8,275 nt of DNA from an uncultured Clostridia bacterium (GTDB taxonomy: Bacteria > Bacillota > Clostridia > Oscillospirales > CAG-272), in contig CALGZV010000331.1 of NCBI GenBank assembly GCA_937934385.1, forward strand, positions 1-8,275. The letters are read 5' to 3'. Of this stretch, positions 1 to 6,400 are shown piece by piece. Each line of letters begins with the position of its first letter. The stretch's first letter is position 1. The translations under genes were made by a program, and so were the position numbers. Below the pieces are notes generated by a model. The model had not been told where the DNA came from and did no database searches. It saw only the letters and a program-made list of their open reading frames with translations.

Positions 1-1
1 T

Positions 2-112
2 GTCAAGCTTGTCGGCTTCTGCAACCGTAAGCTTGACGATGCGGAGCGCAGAATAAAGATACTTTACAAAAAAGAGGACGGTGATATCGGTGAGCGTGAA
101 TTTGAATCATGA
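2..112 (+). CDS. xseB: Exodeoxyribonuclease VII small subunit, C-terminal part (gene starts before the window)
   Basis: The window opens inside a frame that reads about 36 codons to a TGA at 110-112. The visible residues include VGFCNRKLDDAERRIKIL, matching the second helix of XseB, where family members read roughly 'FCxxKLDEAExKIxxL'. XseB is the small helical subunit that binds the large subunit XseA to form exonuclease VII, which degrades single-stranded DNA into oligonucleotides. The acidic tail after the helix (KKEDGDIGEREFES) is variable in the family. The end of the gene overlaps the candidate GTG starts of ispA, so the two are probably translationally coupled; xseB directly upstream of ispA is the usual Firmicutes order. 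The identification rests on a short piece plus context. Confidence 0.8.
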   Translation, partial: VKLVGFCNRKLDDAERRIKILYKKEDGDIGEREFES

Positions 113-953
113 TGCGCTTAAGACTATGATGCATGAGGAGGCATCACGCGTGGAAAAAGAGCTTGAGAGGCTTTTTACCGCGCCCGACGGAATGCCGGAG
201 GAGCTTTATGAGGCAATGCGGTACAGTCTTCTTTGCGGCGGAAAGCGCATAAGGCCGTTTCTTGTTCTGGCGTTCTGCCGTATGCACGGCGGAGATGAAA
301 GAGCCGCGCTGCCGTATGCATGCGCTATAGAGGCGCTGCATACATATTCACTTATTCATGACGATATGCCGTGCCTTGATAATGACGATTTCAGGCGCGG
401 CGCGCCCACATGCCATAAGAAATTCGGAGAGGGGACCGCTATGCTTGCGGGAGACGCGATGCAGGCGGCTGCTTTCGGAATAGCTGCTGAAAACACGTTT
501 GCAGATGATGCGCAGACGCGTGCGGCAATCAAAGCGCTTGCATATGCCGCAGGTCCTGCCGGAATGGCAGGAGGGCAGATGCTCGATCTTATCGGCGAGC
601 GCAGCAGACTTTCATACGGTCAGCTTTTGAAAATGAATACGTTGAAGACCTGTAGGTTTATAAGCGTGTCATGTATGCTCGGATGTATAGCGGCGGGCGT
701 TCTCGGCGGTGAAGAGCTTGACGCGGCGGAGAAATACGGAGAGGCGCTCGGTCTTTGCTTTCAGCTGACGGACGATCTTCTTGACCGCGACACCGAAAAG
801 CAGGAAAAAACCACATTTCTGTCTTTTATGGGCGAGGATGAAGCAAGAAAGCTTGCTGCCGAGCTTACCGAAAAGGCTAAAGCTTCGGTAAAAAGAGACG
901 GCGGAGAAATTCTTTCGGAGCTTGCCGATCTTCTGCTTTCAAGAGATAAGTGA
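81..953 (+). CDS. ispA: Short-chain polyprenyl diphosphate synthase (farnesyl/geranylgeranyl type)
   Basis: Trans-type prenyl diphosphate synthase, which condenses isopentenyl diphosphate onto allylic primers to give the FPP/GGPP used for undecaprenyl phosphate and quinones. Numbered from the GTG at 81: GGKRIRP at 53-59 (pyrophosphate-binding K and R), first Asp-rich motif DDMPCLD at 94-100 followed by DDFRRG, GGQMLDL near 164-170, the conserved KT at 189-190, and the second Asp-rich motif FQLTDDLLD at 227-235. The about 290-residue length fits IspA. The stretch after DDLLD is odd: only 7 residues precede the KTT(F) motif, against about 19 in B. subtilis and E. coli IspA, so the 'GKxxGSD' loop is missing. 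The start is uncertain. AAAGAGG at 71-77 is only 3 bases from GTG 81 and 12 from GTG 90; GTG 96 and ATG 126 are also in frame. Exact product chain length cannot be read from sequence alone. Confidence 0.93.
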   Translation: MISVSVNLNHDALKTMMHEEASRVEKELERLFTAPDGMPEELYEAMRYSLLCGGKRIRPFLVLAFCRMHGGDERAALPYACAIEALHTYSLIHDDMPCLDNDDFRRGAPTCHKKFGEGTAMLAGDAMQAAAFGIAAENTFADDAQTRAAIKALAYAAGPAGMAGGQMLDLIGERSRLSYGQLLKMNTLKTCRFISVSCMLGCIAAGVLGGEELDAAEKYGEALGLCFQLTDDLLDRDTEKQEKTTFLSFMGEDEARKLAAELTEKAKASVKRDGGEILSELADLLLSRDK

Positions 954-984
954 TATATGTTGCCGACTGTAAAGAGGATGCATT

Positions 985-1779
985 GTGGCTGAGCTTGTAA
1001 GAATAGACAGACTGCTTCTCGACCGCGGACTTGTACCGAGCAGGACAAGGGCACAGGCGCTTATCGGCGAAGGCGCTGTTTCGGTCGGAGGACAGACGGT
1101 AAAAAAGCCGTCCGAGAAATTTTCGGACGACGCCGATATTATGCTTTCCGACAGCGATCTGCTCCGATATGTCGGACGCGGCGCGCATAAGCTCGGTGCG
1201 GCGCTCGGCGCCTTCGGCGTCGATCCGCACGGTATGACGGCAGTTGACATAGGCGCGTCTACCGGAGGCTTTACACAAAGACTGCTTGAGGGCGGAGCAA
1301 GACACGTATATGCGGTCGATTCGGGACACGGTCAGCTTGCGCCGTCGCTTCTGAGCGATCCGCGTGTTACCTCTATAGAGGGCTTTAATGCAAGAGGGCT
1401 TACGGCTGCGGTGCTGACAGAAGAATGTGATCTTGCGGTAATGGACGTTTCGTTTATATCACAAAGGCTTTTATATGAGGCGGTATCAAAAACGCTTACT
1501 GCCGACGGCGTGTTTATATCCCTTATCAAGCCTCAGTTCGAGGTCGGTCGGTCTGCGATCGGGCGCGGAGGTATCGTCCGCGATAAGGAGGCGCATGTCA
1601 GGGCTGTATCAGAGCTTTTCGAAAGTGCCGCGGAGAACGGATTTATGCCTCTGATAATGTCTCCTATAAAGGGCGGCGACGGAAATACCGAATATCTTGC
1701 GTGTTTCCGCAGATGTGCCGGATGCGGTGCATTTGTGCCTGATCTTAAGATGATAAAAGAGGTTGTTTATGAAGCTTGA
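985..1779 (+). CDS. tlyA: TlyA family rRNA (cytidine-2'-O)-methyltransferase with S4 domain
   Basis: A 264-residue protein with an N-terminal S4 RNA-binding domain (about residues 4-62; RIDRLLLDRGLVPSRTRAQ) joined to an FtsJ/RrmJ-like methyltransferase. The SAM-binding motif DIGASTGGFT lies at 88-97. K69, D154 (VMDVSF), K182 (IKPQFE) and E236 (GNTEYL) occupy the positions of the K-D-K-E catalytic tetrad. Members of the family 2'-O-methylate cytidines in 16S and/or 23S rRNA; the 'hemolysin' name is historical. GTG start at 985 is well supported by AAAGAGG at 971-977, 7 bases upstream. The gene sits 31 bases after ispA and overlaps nadK by 11 bases, so it is probably co-transcribed with both. 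In most Firmicutes dxs lies between ispA and tlyA; it is absent here. The C-terminus carries a Cys pair (CAGC), possibly lineage-specific. Confidence 0.94.
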   Translation: MAELVRIDRLLLDRGLVPSRTRAQALIGEGAVSVGGQTVKKPSEKFSDDADIMLSDSDLLRYVGRGAHKLGAALGAFGVDPHGMTAVDIGASTGGFTQRLLEGGARHVYAVDSGHGQLAPSLLSDPRVTSIEGFNARGLTAAVLTEECDLAVMDVSFISQRLLYEAVSKTLTADGVFISLIKPQFEVGRSAIGRGGIVRDKEAHVRAVSELFESAAENGFMPLIMSPIKGGDGNTEYLACFRRCAGCGAFVPDLKMIKEVVYEA

Positions 1780-2576
1780 CAGGATAACTGTTATACCGAA
1801 TCCGCAGAAGGATCCGGACGGTGTGCATACAGATGCCGTAACGGCATATTTCAAAGCTCACGGATGCCGTGTCGGAATGGGAGATCTTTCCGAAACCACC
1901 TCTCTTGCCGTTGTACTCGGCGGGGACGGCTCGATCCTTCGCGCGGCGGCGGAAACGTCGAAACTCGGCGTTCCGATACTCGGAATAAATCTCGGCAGAG
2001 TCGGATATATGGCTGAGATCGAATCGGGAAGGCTATCGGAGCTTGACAGGCTTTTCGACGGAGACTATATGACCGAAGAGCGAATGATGCTTGATGTTTC
2101 GGTGTACGGTGGAGATACGGTAAGACGCTTCACAGCGCTGAATGATGCGGCGTTTTCCAACGGAGCGGTGGCGCGTATGGTCGATATAGGTCTTGACTGC
2201 AACGGAGTGCAGGCGGGAAGATATCATGCGGACGGACTTGTCATTGCCACGCCGACCGGATCGACGGCATACTCGCTGTCGGCGGGCGGTGGTCGATCCG
2301 TCGCTCGACTGCATATGTGTGACGCCGGTAAGCGCGCATTCGCTCGGAGCGCGTCCGATGATATTTGCTCCGGACAGTGTTCTGGAGGTTGCCGACTGCG
2401 GTACGCGCGAAAGCGATGTATATCTTACGGTCGACGGAAATGAAAATGTGAGACTTAACCGCAGCGGCAGGGTGGTTATAAAACGTTCTGAGTATATAAC
2501 GAAGCTTGTCCGGATAAAACGCGACGGGTTTTACGGGACACTGATCCGCAAGCTTACCGAAAGGGATATACTTTAG
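1769..2576 (+). pseudogene. nadK: NAD kinase, interrupted by a frameshift near 2291
   Basis: NAD kinase phosphorylates NAD(H) to NADP(H) in the cytoplasm and is usually the only and essential source of NADP. ATG 1769 is preceded by AAAGAGG (1756-1762, spacing 6) and overlaps the end of tlyA; a TTG at 1763 is less likely. The N-terminal frame gives GGDG at residues 51-54 (ATP/NAD site), ALNDAAF, and DGLVIATPTGSTAYSLSAGG ending at 2290. The family then continues 'P-I/V-V-D-P', but here that frame runs into about 50 unrelated codons and a stop at 2441-2443. The expected C-terminus (VDPSLDCICVTPVSAHSL, later TVDGNENV) resumes one base over from GTC at 2292 and ends at the TAG 2574-2576. Joined, the parts give about 268 residues, two short of a continuous match and normal for NadK. 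The defect looks like a 5-base loss. Both halves are well preserved, so either it is recent or it is a sequence or assembly error. Confidence 0.9.
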
Positions 2577-2587
2577 CTTTTCGGTAA
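2554..2587 (+). other. Hairpin overlapping the nadK stop codon
   Basis: TTACCGAAA (2554-2562) and TTTCGGTAA (2579-2587) are perfect 9-base inverted repeats; in RNA the stem can extend inward by a G-U and a G-C pair. The structure spans the nadK stop codon at 2574-2576. No U-run follows, so it is not a standard intrinsic terminator. It could stabilise the 3' end of the upstream transcript or act as a weak terminator before argR. Confidence 0.4.
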
Positions 2588-2659
2588 ATGTAAAACAAGA
2601 ATATTTCCGCGGATATATAAAATACGGGCACATATACCTGGAAATCGGTTTGTTTCAGG

Positions 2660-2673
2660 CTGAGTATATTCAG
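2660..2673. promoter_or_regulatory. Near-palindrome just upstream of argR, possible ARG-box-like operator
   Basis: CTGAGTATATTCAG is a 14-base near-palindrome (one mismatched symmetric pair) placed 17 bases before the preferred argR start. Its TGA...TTCA ends and AT core resemble the ARG box bound by ArgR/AhrC, but the core is two bases shorter than the classical TGAAT-WWWW-ATTCA form. Autoregulation of argR is common, so the position is suggestive. I found no convincing -35/-10 pair in the 2577-2690 gap; a TATAAA at 2616-2621 lacks a good partner. Confidence 0.25.
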
Positions 2674-2690
2674 AAATGAGGCTTATTGCA

Positions 2691-3155
2691 ATGAAAAATA
2701 AGAGACACAATAAAATAATAGAGATAATAGAGTCCGGTATTGTAGAGACACAGGACGAGCTTATAGATATACTGAACAGAGAGGGGTATTCGGTCACGCA
2801 GGCTACGGTATCGCGGGATCTTAAGGCTCTTGGTGTTGTTAAGGTATCTACAAGGGATAACAGATACAGATATTCGCTGCCGCATTCCGCCGGGCATGAT
2901 AACAAGCGGATATCTGAAAAATATAAGGCTATTCTGCGGGAAACCGTTATACGTGTTGACTACGCAATAAATACGGTCGTTGTCAATACATATCCGGGAA
3001 TGGCGCAGGCTGCCGCCGCGGCTCTCGACGGTATCGGCGGGGAAAATATAGTCGGCACGCTTGCCGGAGACGATACGATATTTATTGTGATGCGCAGCGA
3101 GGGTGCTGCGGGGGATTTTGTAGAAGGCTTCAGACATGAGCTTGATATGGCATAA
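2691..3155 (+). CDS. argR: Arginine repressor ArgR/AhrC
   Basis: A 154-residue transcription regulator that represses arginine biosynthesis genes (and in Bacillus activates catabolism) when arginine is bound. The N-terminal winged helix-turn-helix (about 1-65) contains ETQDELIDIL and QATVSRDLKALG, the recognition region. The C-terminal arginine-binding and hexamerisation domain (about 75-154) has the conserved GTLAGDDTIFIV segment, with the ligand-contacting D pair at 127-128. Length is typical. I prefer ATG 2691 over ATG 2676: it aligns with the 'M-x-K-x-x-R-H-x-K-I' start of homologues and has AATGAGG at 2675-2681 upstream. In Firmicutes argR between tlyA/nadK and recN is a standard arrangement, although its function is unrelated to its neighbours. 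Confidence 0.95.
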   Translation: MKNKRHNKIIEIIESGIVETQDELIDILNREGYSVTQATVSRDLKALGVVKVSTRDNRYRYSLPHSAGHDNKRISEKYKAILRETVIRVDYAINTVVVNTYPGMAQAAAAALDGIGGENIVGTLAGDDTIFIVMRSEGAAGDFVEGFRHELDMA

Positions 3156-3203
3156 CGGGACTGCCGTTTCAGAACATTTGAAAAAGCATCGTCAAAGATA
3201 TGT

Positions 3204-3240
3204 AATTCCGGGTATATGAATAGCAAACGGAATTTATTTA
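3204..3240 (+). terminator. Weak intrinsic terminator candidate after argR
   Basis: AATTCCG (3204-3210) and CGGAATT (3228-3234) are perfect 7-base inverted repeats separated by 17 bases, followed by the T-rich TATTTATT. The stem has only three G-C pairs and a long loop, so termination would be inefficient. Its place 49 bases after the argR stop, in the widest gap between genes here, supports an argR 3' end. Confidence 0.4.
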
Positions 3241-3244
3241 TTCT

Positions 3245-3330
3245 CGGTGTAACCGGTTTGAAAATATAAGTTTTTAATAAGAGTGATAGGCGAAAACCAG
3301 GATATATCGGTTATATACATCATTACACCG
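3245..3330 (+). other. Inverted repeats in the recN leader with two exclusive pairings
   Basis: CGGTGTAA (3245-3252) is perfectly complementary to TTACACCG (3323-3330). TAACCG (3250-3255), which shares three bases with it, is complementary to CGGTTA (3308-3313). The two stems cannot form together. A small AU hairpin (ATATA 3302-3306 with TATAT 3312-3316) sits inside. The region ends 13 bases before the recN Shine-Dalgarno (3344-3349). It matches no riboswitch family I recognise, and such short stems could be chance in AT-rich sequence. Confidence 0.25.
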
Positions 3331-3359
3331 TAATTTGCAGGACAGGAGGTGGCTGAGCC

Positions 3360-5030
3360 GTGCTTGCTTCATTACATATAGAAAATATCGCGGTCGTTCG
3401 CCGCGCCGACATTGAATTCGGCGGCGGACTTACCGTTCTGACCGGAGAAACAGGCGCCGGAAAATCGGTGATTATCGATTCGCTGAGACTGATTCTCGGC
3501 GGCCGCGCTCAGCGTGAACAGATAAGACGCGGAGCGGACAGTGCGACAGTCGCCGGATTGTTCTGCGATCTGCCGGAGCAGACAGAGGAGGCTCTGAAAG
3601 AGCTTGGAATCGAACCTGAGGACGGAGAAATTTATATTCAGCGTACCGTCGGTGCAGACGGAAAAGGAAAGATCCTTGTATGTGGCAGACAGATCCCGCT
3701 TCAGCTTTTACGCGAGATCGGAACAGTTCTTATTGCCGTTCACGGCCAGCACGATAATCAGAAGCTTATGAAGCAGGAGCTGCATATTAAGTTTCTTGAC
3801 GGATATGCAGGAAATGAAGAGCTTCTCGGAGAATACAGAGAAGCGTATTCCGCCCTCTCATCGCTTCGGCGCGAGCTTAAAGCGCTTGATCGTGATGAGA
3901 GCGAAAAAGCCAGACTTACCGAGATGCTGAATTATCAGATAGGCGATATAGACGCAGCGCATCTCCGACCGGGTGAAGATGAGGAGCTTGAACGCAGGAG
4001 AAAAAAGATACGTTCGCTTGAAAAGCTTTCCCGTCATATAAGAACCGTTTATGCTGACCTATGCGCAGGAGACAGAGCGCCGTCGGCGCGTGACCGTATA
4101 AGCGATGCGATATCTTCGCTTGAACAGCTTTCGGATATAGTCCCGGACGCAGACCGGATGCTTGATCGCCTGAAAAGCTGTATGATAGAGGTTGACGATA
4201 TAGGAGAAACTGTGCTTTCGCAGCTTGATGACAGTGAAGGCGACAGCACTGCATTGCTTGATAAAATAGAATCGAGACTCGAACTTATATCAAGACTCGG
4301 AAGAAAATACGGCGCAGGTGTTGAAAACATACTTTCATTCAGGGACGACGCAAAGCGAAGACTTGATGAAATAGAGAATTCAGACGGCAGAAAGGCAAAG
4401 CTTGAAAAGCAGATAGCCAATGCTGAGACGAATACGCTTTTTCTTGCACGGCAGCTGAGTCTTGCGCGGCGGGAGGCGGCGGAAAGACTTTCGTCGTCGG
4501 TTACCGGAGAACTTGGATTTCTTGAAATGAATAAGGCCCGATTCGGTGTTGAAATAAACGAAACTGAGCCCGGAGCAGACGGAATAGACGATGTCGGATT
4601 TATGATAGCTGCAAATCCGGGCGATCCGCTGATGCCGTTGCATAAAACTGCGTCAGGCGGAGAACTTTCAAGGATAATGCTTGCGCTGAAATGTGCGCTC
4701 GAGGATAAGGAGGGCACGGGAACGCTTATTTTCGATGAGGTCGATACGGGAGTTTCGGGAAGAACGGCGCAGAAGATCGGAATTAAGCTTAGACAGCTCT
4801 CAAAAGACGCTCAGGTGCTGTGTATAACACATGCGGCGCAGATAGCGGCGCTTTCCGATCATCATTTTCTTGTATCAAAGAAGGAAAACGAGGGCAGAGC
4901 CGAAACATCGGTCGCAGAGCTTGACGAGGACGGAAGGACCCATGAGCTTGCAAGAATCATGGGCGGAGAACAGATAACGGAAAAGCTTCTTGCTACCGCA
5001 AGGGAGCTTCGCGCTATATCGCGTGGCTGA
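3360..5030 (+). CDS. recN: DNA repair protein RecN
   Basis: A 556-residue SMC-like ATPase that acts early at DNA double-strand breaks, holding or bringing together DNA for RecA-dependent repair. The N-terminal ATPase half begins MLASLHIENIAVV, with Walker A GETGAGKS at 29-36 and the HGQHDNQKL segment typical of RecN. The middle (about 150-380) is charged, helical coiled coil. The C-terminal half has the ABC signature SGGELSRIMLALK from 432, Walker B LIFDEVDTG with D459 and E460, and the ITHAAQIAA switch region. Length is normal. GTG 3360 agrees with the family N-terminus and follows a strong AGGAGG at 3344-3349 (spacing 10). It is separated from argR by 204 bases, so it probably has its own promoter, but I found neither a clear promoter nor a LexA box. 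A terminator overlaps its stop codon. Confidence 0.96.
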   Translation: MLASLHIENIAVVRRADIEFGGGLTVLTGETGAGKSVIIDSLRLILGGRAQREQIRRGADSATVAGLFCDLPEQTEEALKELGIEPEDGEIYIQRTVGADGKGKILVCGRQIPLQLLREIGTVLIAVHGQHDNQKLMKQELHIKFLDGYAGNEELLGEYREAYSALSSLRRELKALDRDESEKARLTEMLNYQIGDIDAAHLRPGEDEELERRRKKIRSLEKLSRHIRTVYADLCAGDRAPSARDRISDAISSLEQLSDIVPDADRMLDRLKSCMIEVDDIGETVLSQLDDSEGDSTALLDKIESRLELISRLGRKYGAGVENILSFRDDAKRRLDEIENSDGRKAKLEKQIANAETNTLFLARQLSLARREAAERLSSSVTGELGFLEMNKARFGVEINETEPGADGIDDVGFMIAANPGDPLMPLHKTASGGELSRIMLALKCALEDKEGTGTLIFDEVDTGVSGRTAQKIGIKLRQLSKDAQVLCITHAAQIAALSDHHFLVSKKENEGRAETSVAELDEDGRTHELARIMGGEQITEKLLATARELRAISRG

Positions 5031-5040
5031 CGCGGTTTTT
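5018..5040 (+). terminator. Intrinsic terminator at the end of recN
   Basis: ATCGCGT (5018-5024) pairs with ACGCGGT (5030-5036), giving a 7-base stem with one U-G pair, closed by a 5-base loop GGCTG and followed directly by a T-run to 5040. Five consecutive strong or wobble pairs plus the U tail make this the best terminator in the window. The recN stop codon (5028-5030) lies in the loop and right arm. It implies that tyrS, 46 bases further on, is expressed from another promoter or by readthrough. Confidence 0.6.
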
Positions 5041-5085
5041 ACTATAGAGAATTTACAGATAAGATTTCTGAAAGGATATAAAAAC

Positions 5086-6309
5086 ATGAATATTTATGAG
5101 GAACTGACCGCGCGCGGACTTATCGCACAGACGACCAACGAGGCGGAGATAAAGGAGCTTGTCAATAAGGGCGAGGCAAAATTCTATATCGGCTTCGACT
5201 GCACGGCGGACAGCCTGACGGCGGGACATTTTATGGCGCTCACGCTTATGAAACGCCTTCAGCAGGCGGGAAACAAGCCGTATGCGCTTATCGGAGGCGG
5301 AACAACCATGATCGGCGATCCGTCCGGAAGAACCGATATGCGTAAAATGCTTACAATAGAGGACATAAATCACAACGCGGAATGCTTTAAGCATCAGATG
5401 GAGAGCTTTATCGAATTCGGAGACGATAAGGCGCAGATGGTGAATAATGCGGACTGGCTTCTTTCTCTGAATTATGTTGATCTTCTCCGTGAGGTCGGAG
5501 CATGTTTCTCGGTAAACAACATGCTCAGAGCCGAGTGCTATAAGCAGAGAATGGAAAAGGGACTTTCCTTCCTTGAATTTAACTACATGATAATGCAGTC
5601 ATATGACTTTTATCATTTGTACAAGACATACGGATGCAACATGCAGTTCGGCGGAGACGACCAGTGGAGCAATATGCTCGGAGGAACTGAGCTTATCAGA
5701 AGAAAGACCGGCGGAGACGCTCATGCTATGACTATAACTCTTCTGACGGATTCTCAGGGAAATAAGATGGGCAAGACTGCCGGAAATGCCGTCTGGCTCG
5801 ATCCGGATAAGACGTCTCCCTACGATTTCTTCCAGTATTGGAGAAACGTCGGAGACGGTGATGTGATAAAGTGTATGCGTATGCTGACATTTATGCCGCT
5901 TGAGGAGATCTCGGAGTATGAGAAGCTTGAGGGCAGCGCGCTCAATACTGCAAAGGAAAAGCTTGCTTATGAGCTTACAGCTCTTGTTCACGGCGATGAC
6001 GAGGCTGAAAAGGCTCTTTCAGCTGCAAAACAGGTGTTTGCGGGAGCGGGTGTATCTGAGAATATGCCTACTACCGAGCTTGAGGACTCCGACTTTGAGG
6101 ACGGAAAAATATATGTTACCGAGCTTCTTGTCAGATCGGCTCTCGCACCGTCCAAGAGCGAGGCAAAGCGCCTTATAAAGGACGGCGGAATTACAGTAGG
6201 CGACAAAAAAGCAGCTTCCTTCGACGAAACGGTTCCGGCGGATGCTTTTACGGACGGACTTATAGTACGCAAGGGTAAAAAAACATACCATCGTTTTACA
6301 AAGAAATAA
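5086..6309 (+). CDS. tyrS: Tyrosyl-tRNA synthetase
   Basis: A 407-residue class Ic aminoacyl-tRNA synthetase that activates tyrosine with ATP and charges tRNA-Tyr. The catalytic Rossmann fold shows FYIGFDCTADSLTAGHF, GGGTTMIGDPSGRTDMR, the tyrosine-site region QSYDFYHLYKTYGCNMQFGGDDQW, and a KMSKS-loop KMGKT at 227-231 (KFGKT in Geobacillus TyrRS). The C-terminal S4-like tRNA-binding domain covers about 340-407 (LVRSALAPSKSEAKRLIKDGGITVG). In the HIGH motif the second His (H48) is kept, but the first is Thr (T45). ATG 5086 is chosen because homologues start here and GAAAGG at 5070-5075 lies upstream; the open frame back to 4990 runs inside recN. There is no room for a T-box leader, common for Firmicutes tyrS, between recN and this start. 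Confidence 0.96.
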   Translation: MNIYEELTARGLIAQTTNEAEIKELVNKGEAKFYIGFDCTADSLTAGHFMALTLMKRLQQAGNKPYALIGGGTTMIGDPSGRTDMRKMLTIEDINHNAECFKHQMESFIEFGDDKAQMVNNADWLLSLNYVDLLREVGACFSVNNMLRAECYKQRMEKGLSFLEFNYMIMQSYDFYHLYKTYGCNMQFGGDDQWSNMLGGTELIRRKTGGDAHAMTITLLTDSQGNKMGKTAGNAVWLDPDKTSPYDFFQYWRNVGDGDVIKCMRMLTFMPLEEISEYEKLEGSALNTAKEKLAYELTALVHGDDEAEKALSAAKQVFAGAGVSENMPTTELEDSDFEDGKIYVTELLVRSALAPSKSEAKRLIKDGGITVGDKKAASFDETVPADAFTDGLIVRKGKKTYHRFTKK

Positions 6310-6310
6310 A

Positions 6311-6341
6311 TTTTGCGGAATAAACCGTAAAAAAGGATAAT
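6311..6341 (+). promoter_or_regulatory. Small hairpin and possible weak promoter between tyrS and murB
   Basis: TTTTGCGG (6311-6318) can pair with CCGTAAAA (6325-6332) through eight pairs including one G-U, just after the tyrS stop. No U-run follows on the + strand. The same stretch offers a weak sigma-A-like promoter for murB: TTGCGG (6313-6318), a 17-base spacer, and GATAAT (6336-6341), matching consensus 3/6 and 5/6. Both readings are tentative. Confidence 0.25.
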
Positions 6342-6400
6342 ATTTATTTAAGTAAAGGTATGAAAAGTATCCATAAAAACATCCGAAGGAAAATGAACCA

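Noticed and set aside
2193..2576. Independent small gene in the frame downstream of the nadK break
   Set aside because: Its residues from 2292 on are the NadK C-terminus; the part before that is out-of-frame nadK sequence, with no start signal of its own.
3171..3184. LexA (SOS) box upstream of recN, AGAACATTTGAAAA
   Set aside because: Only the left GAAC half matches; the right half is GAAA rather than GTTC, and it lies almost 180 bases before recN.
4049..4717. 222-codon open frame on the - strand across recN
   Set aside because: It is a Ser/Pro-rich shadow of the recN coding strand with no recognisable domain, and recN itself is unmistakable.
4990..5085. N-terminal extension of tyrS back into recN
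   Set aside because: Homologues begin at MNIYEEL (5086), a Shine-Dalgarno lies just before it, and the extension is recN sequence in another frame.
5031..5085. T-box riboswitch before tyrS
   Set aside because: The gap is 55 bases, far too short for a T-box, and no T-box sequence is present.
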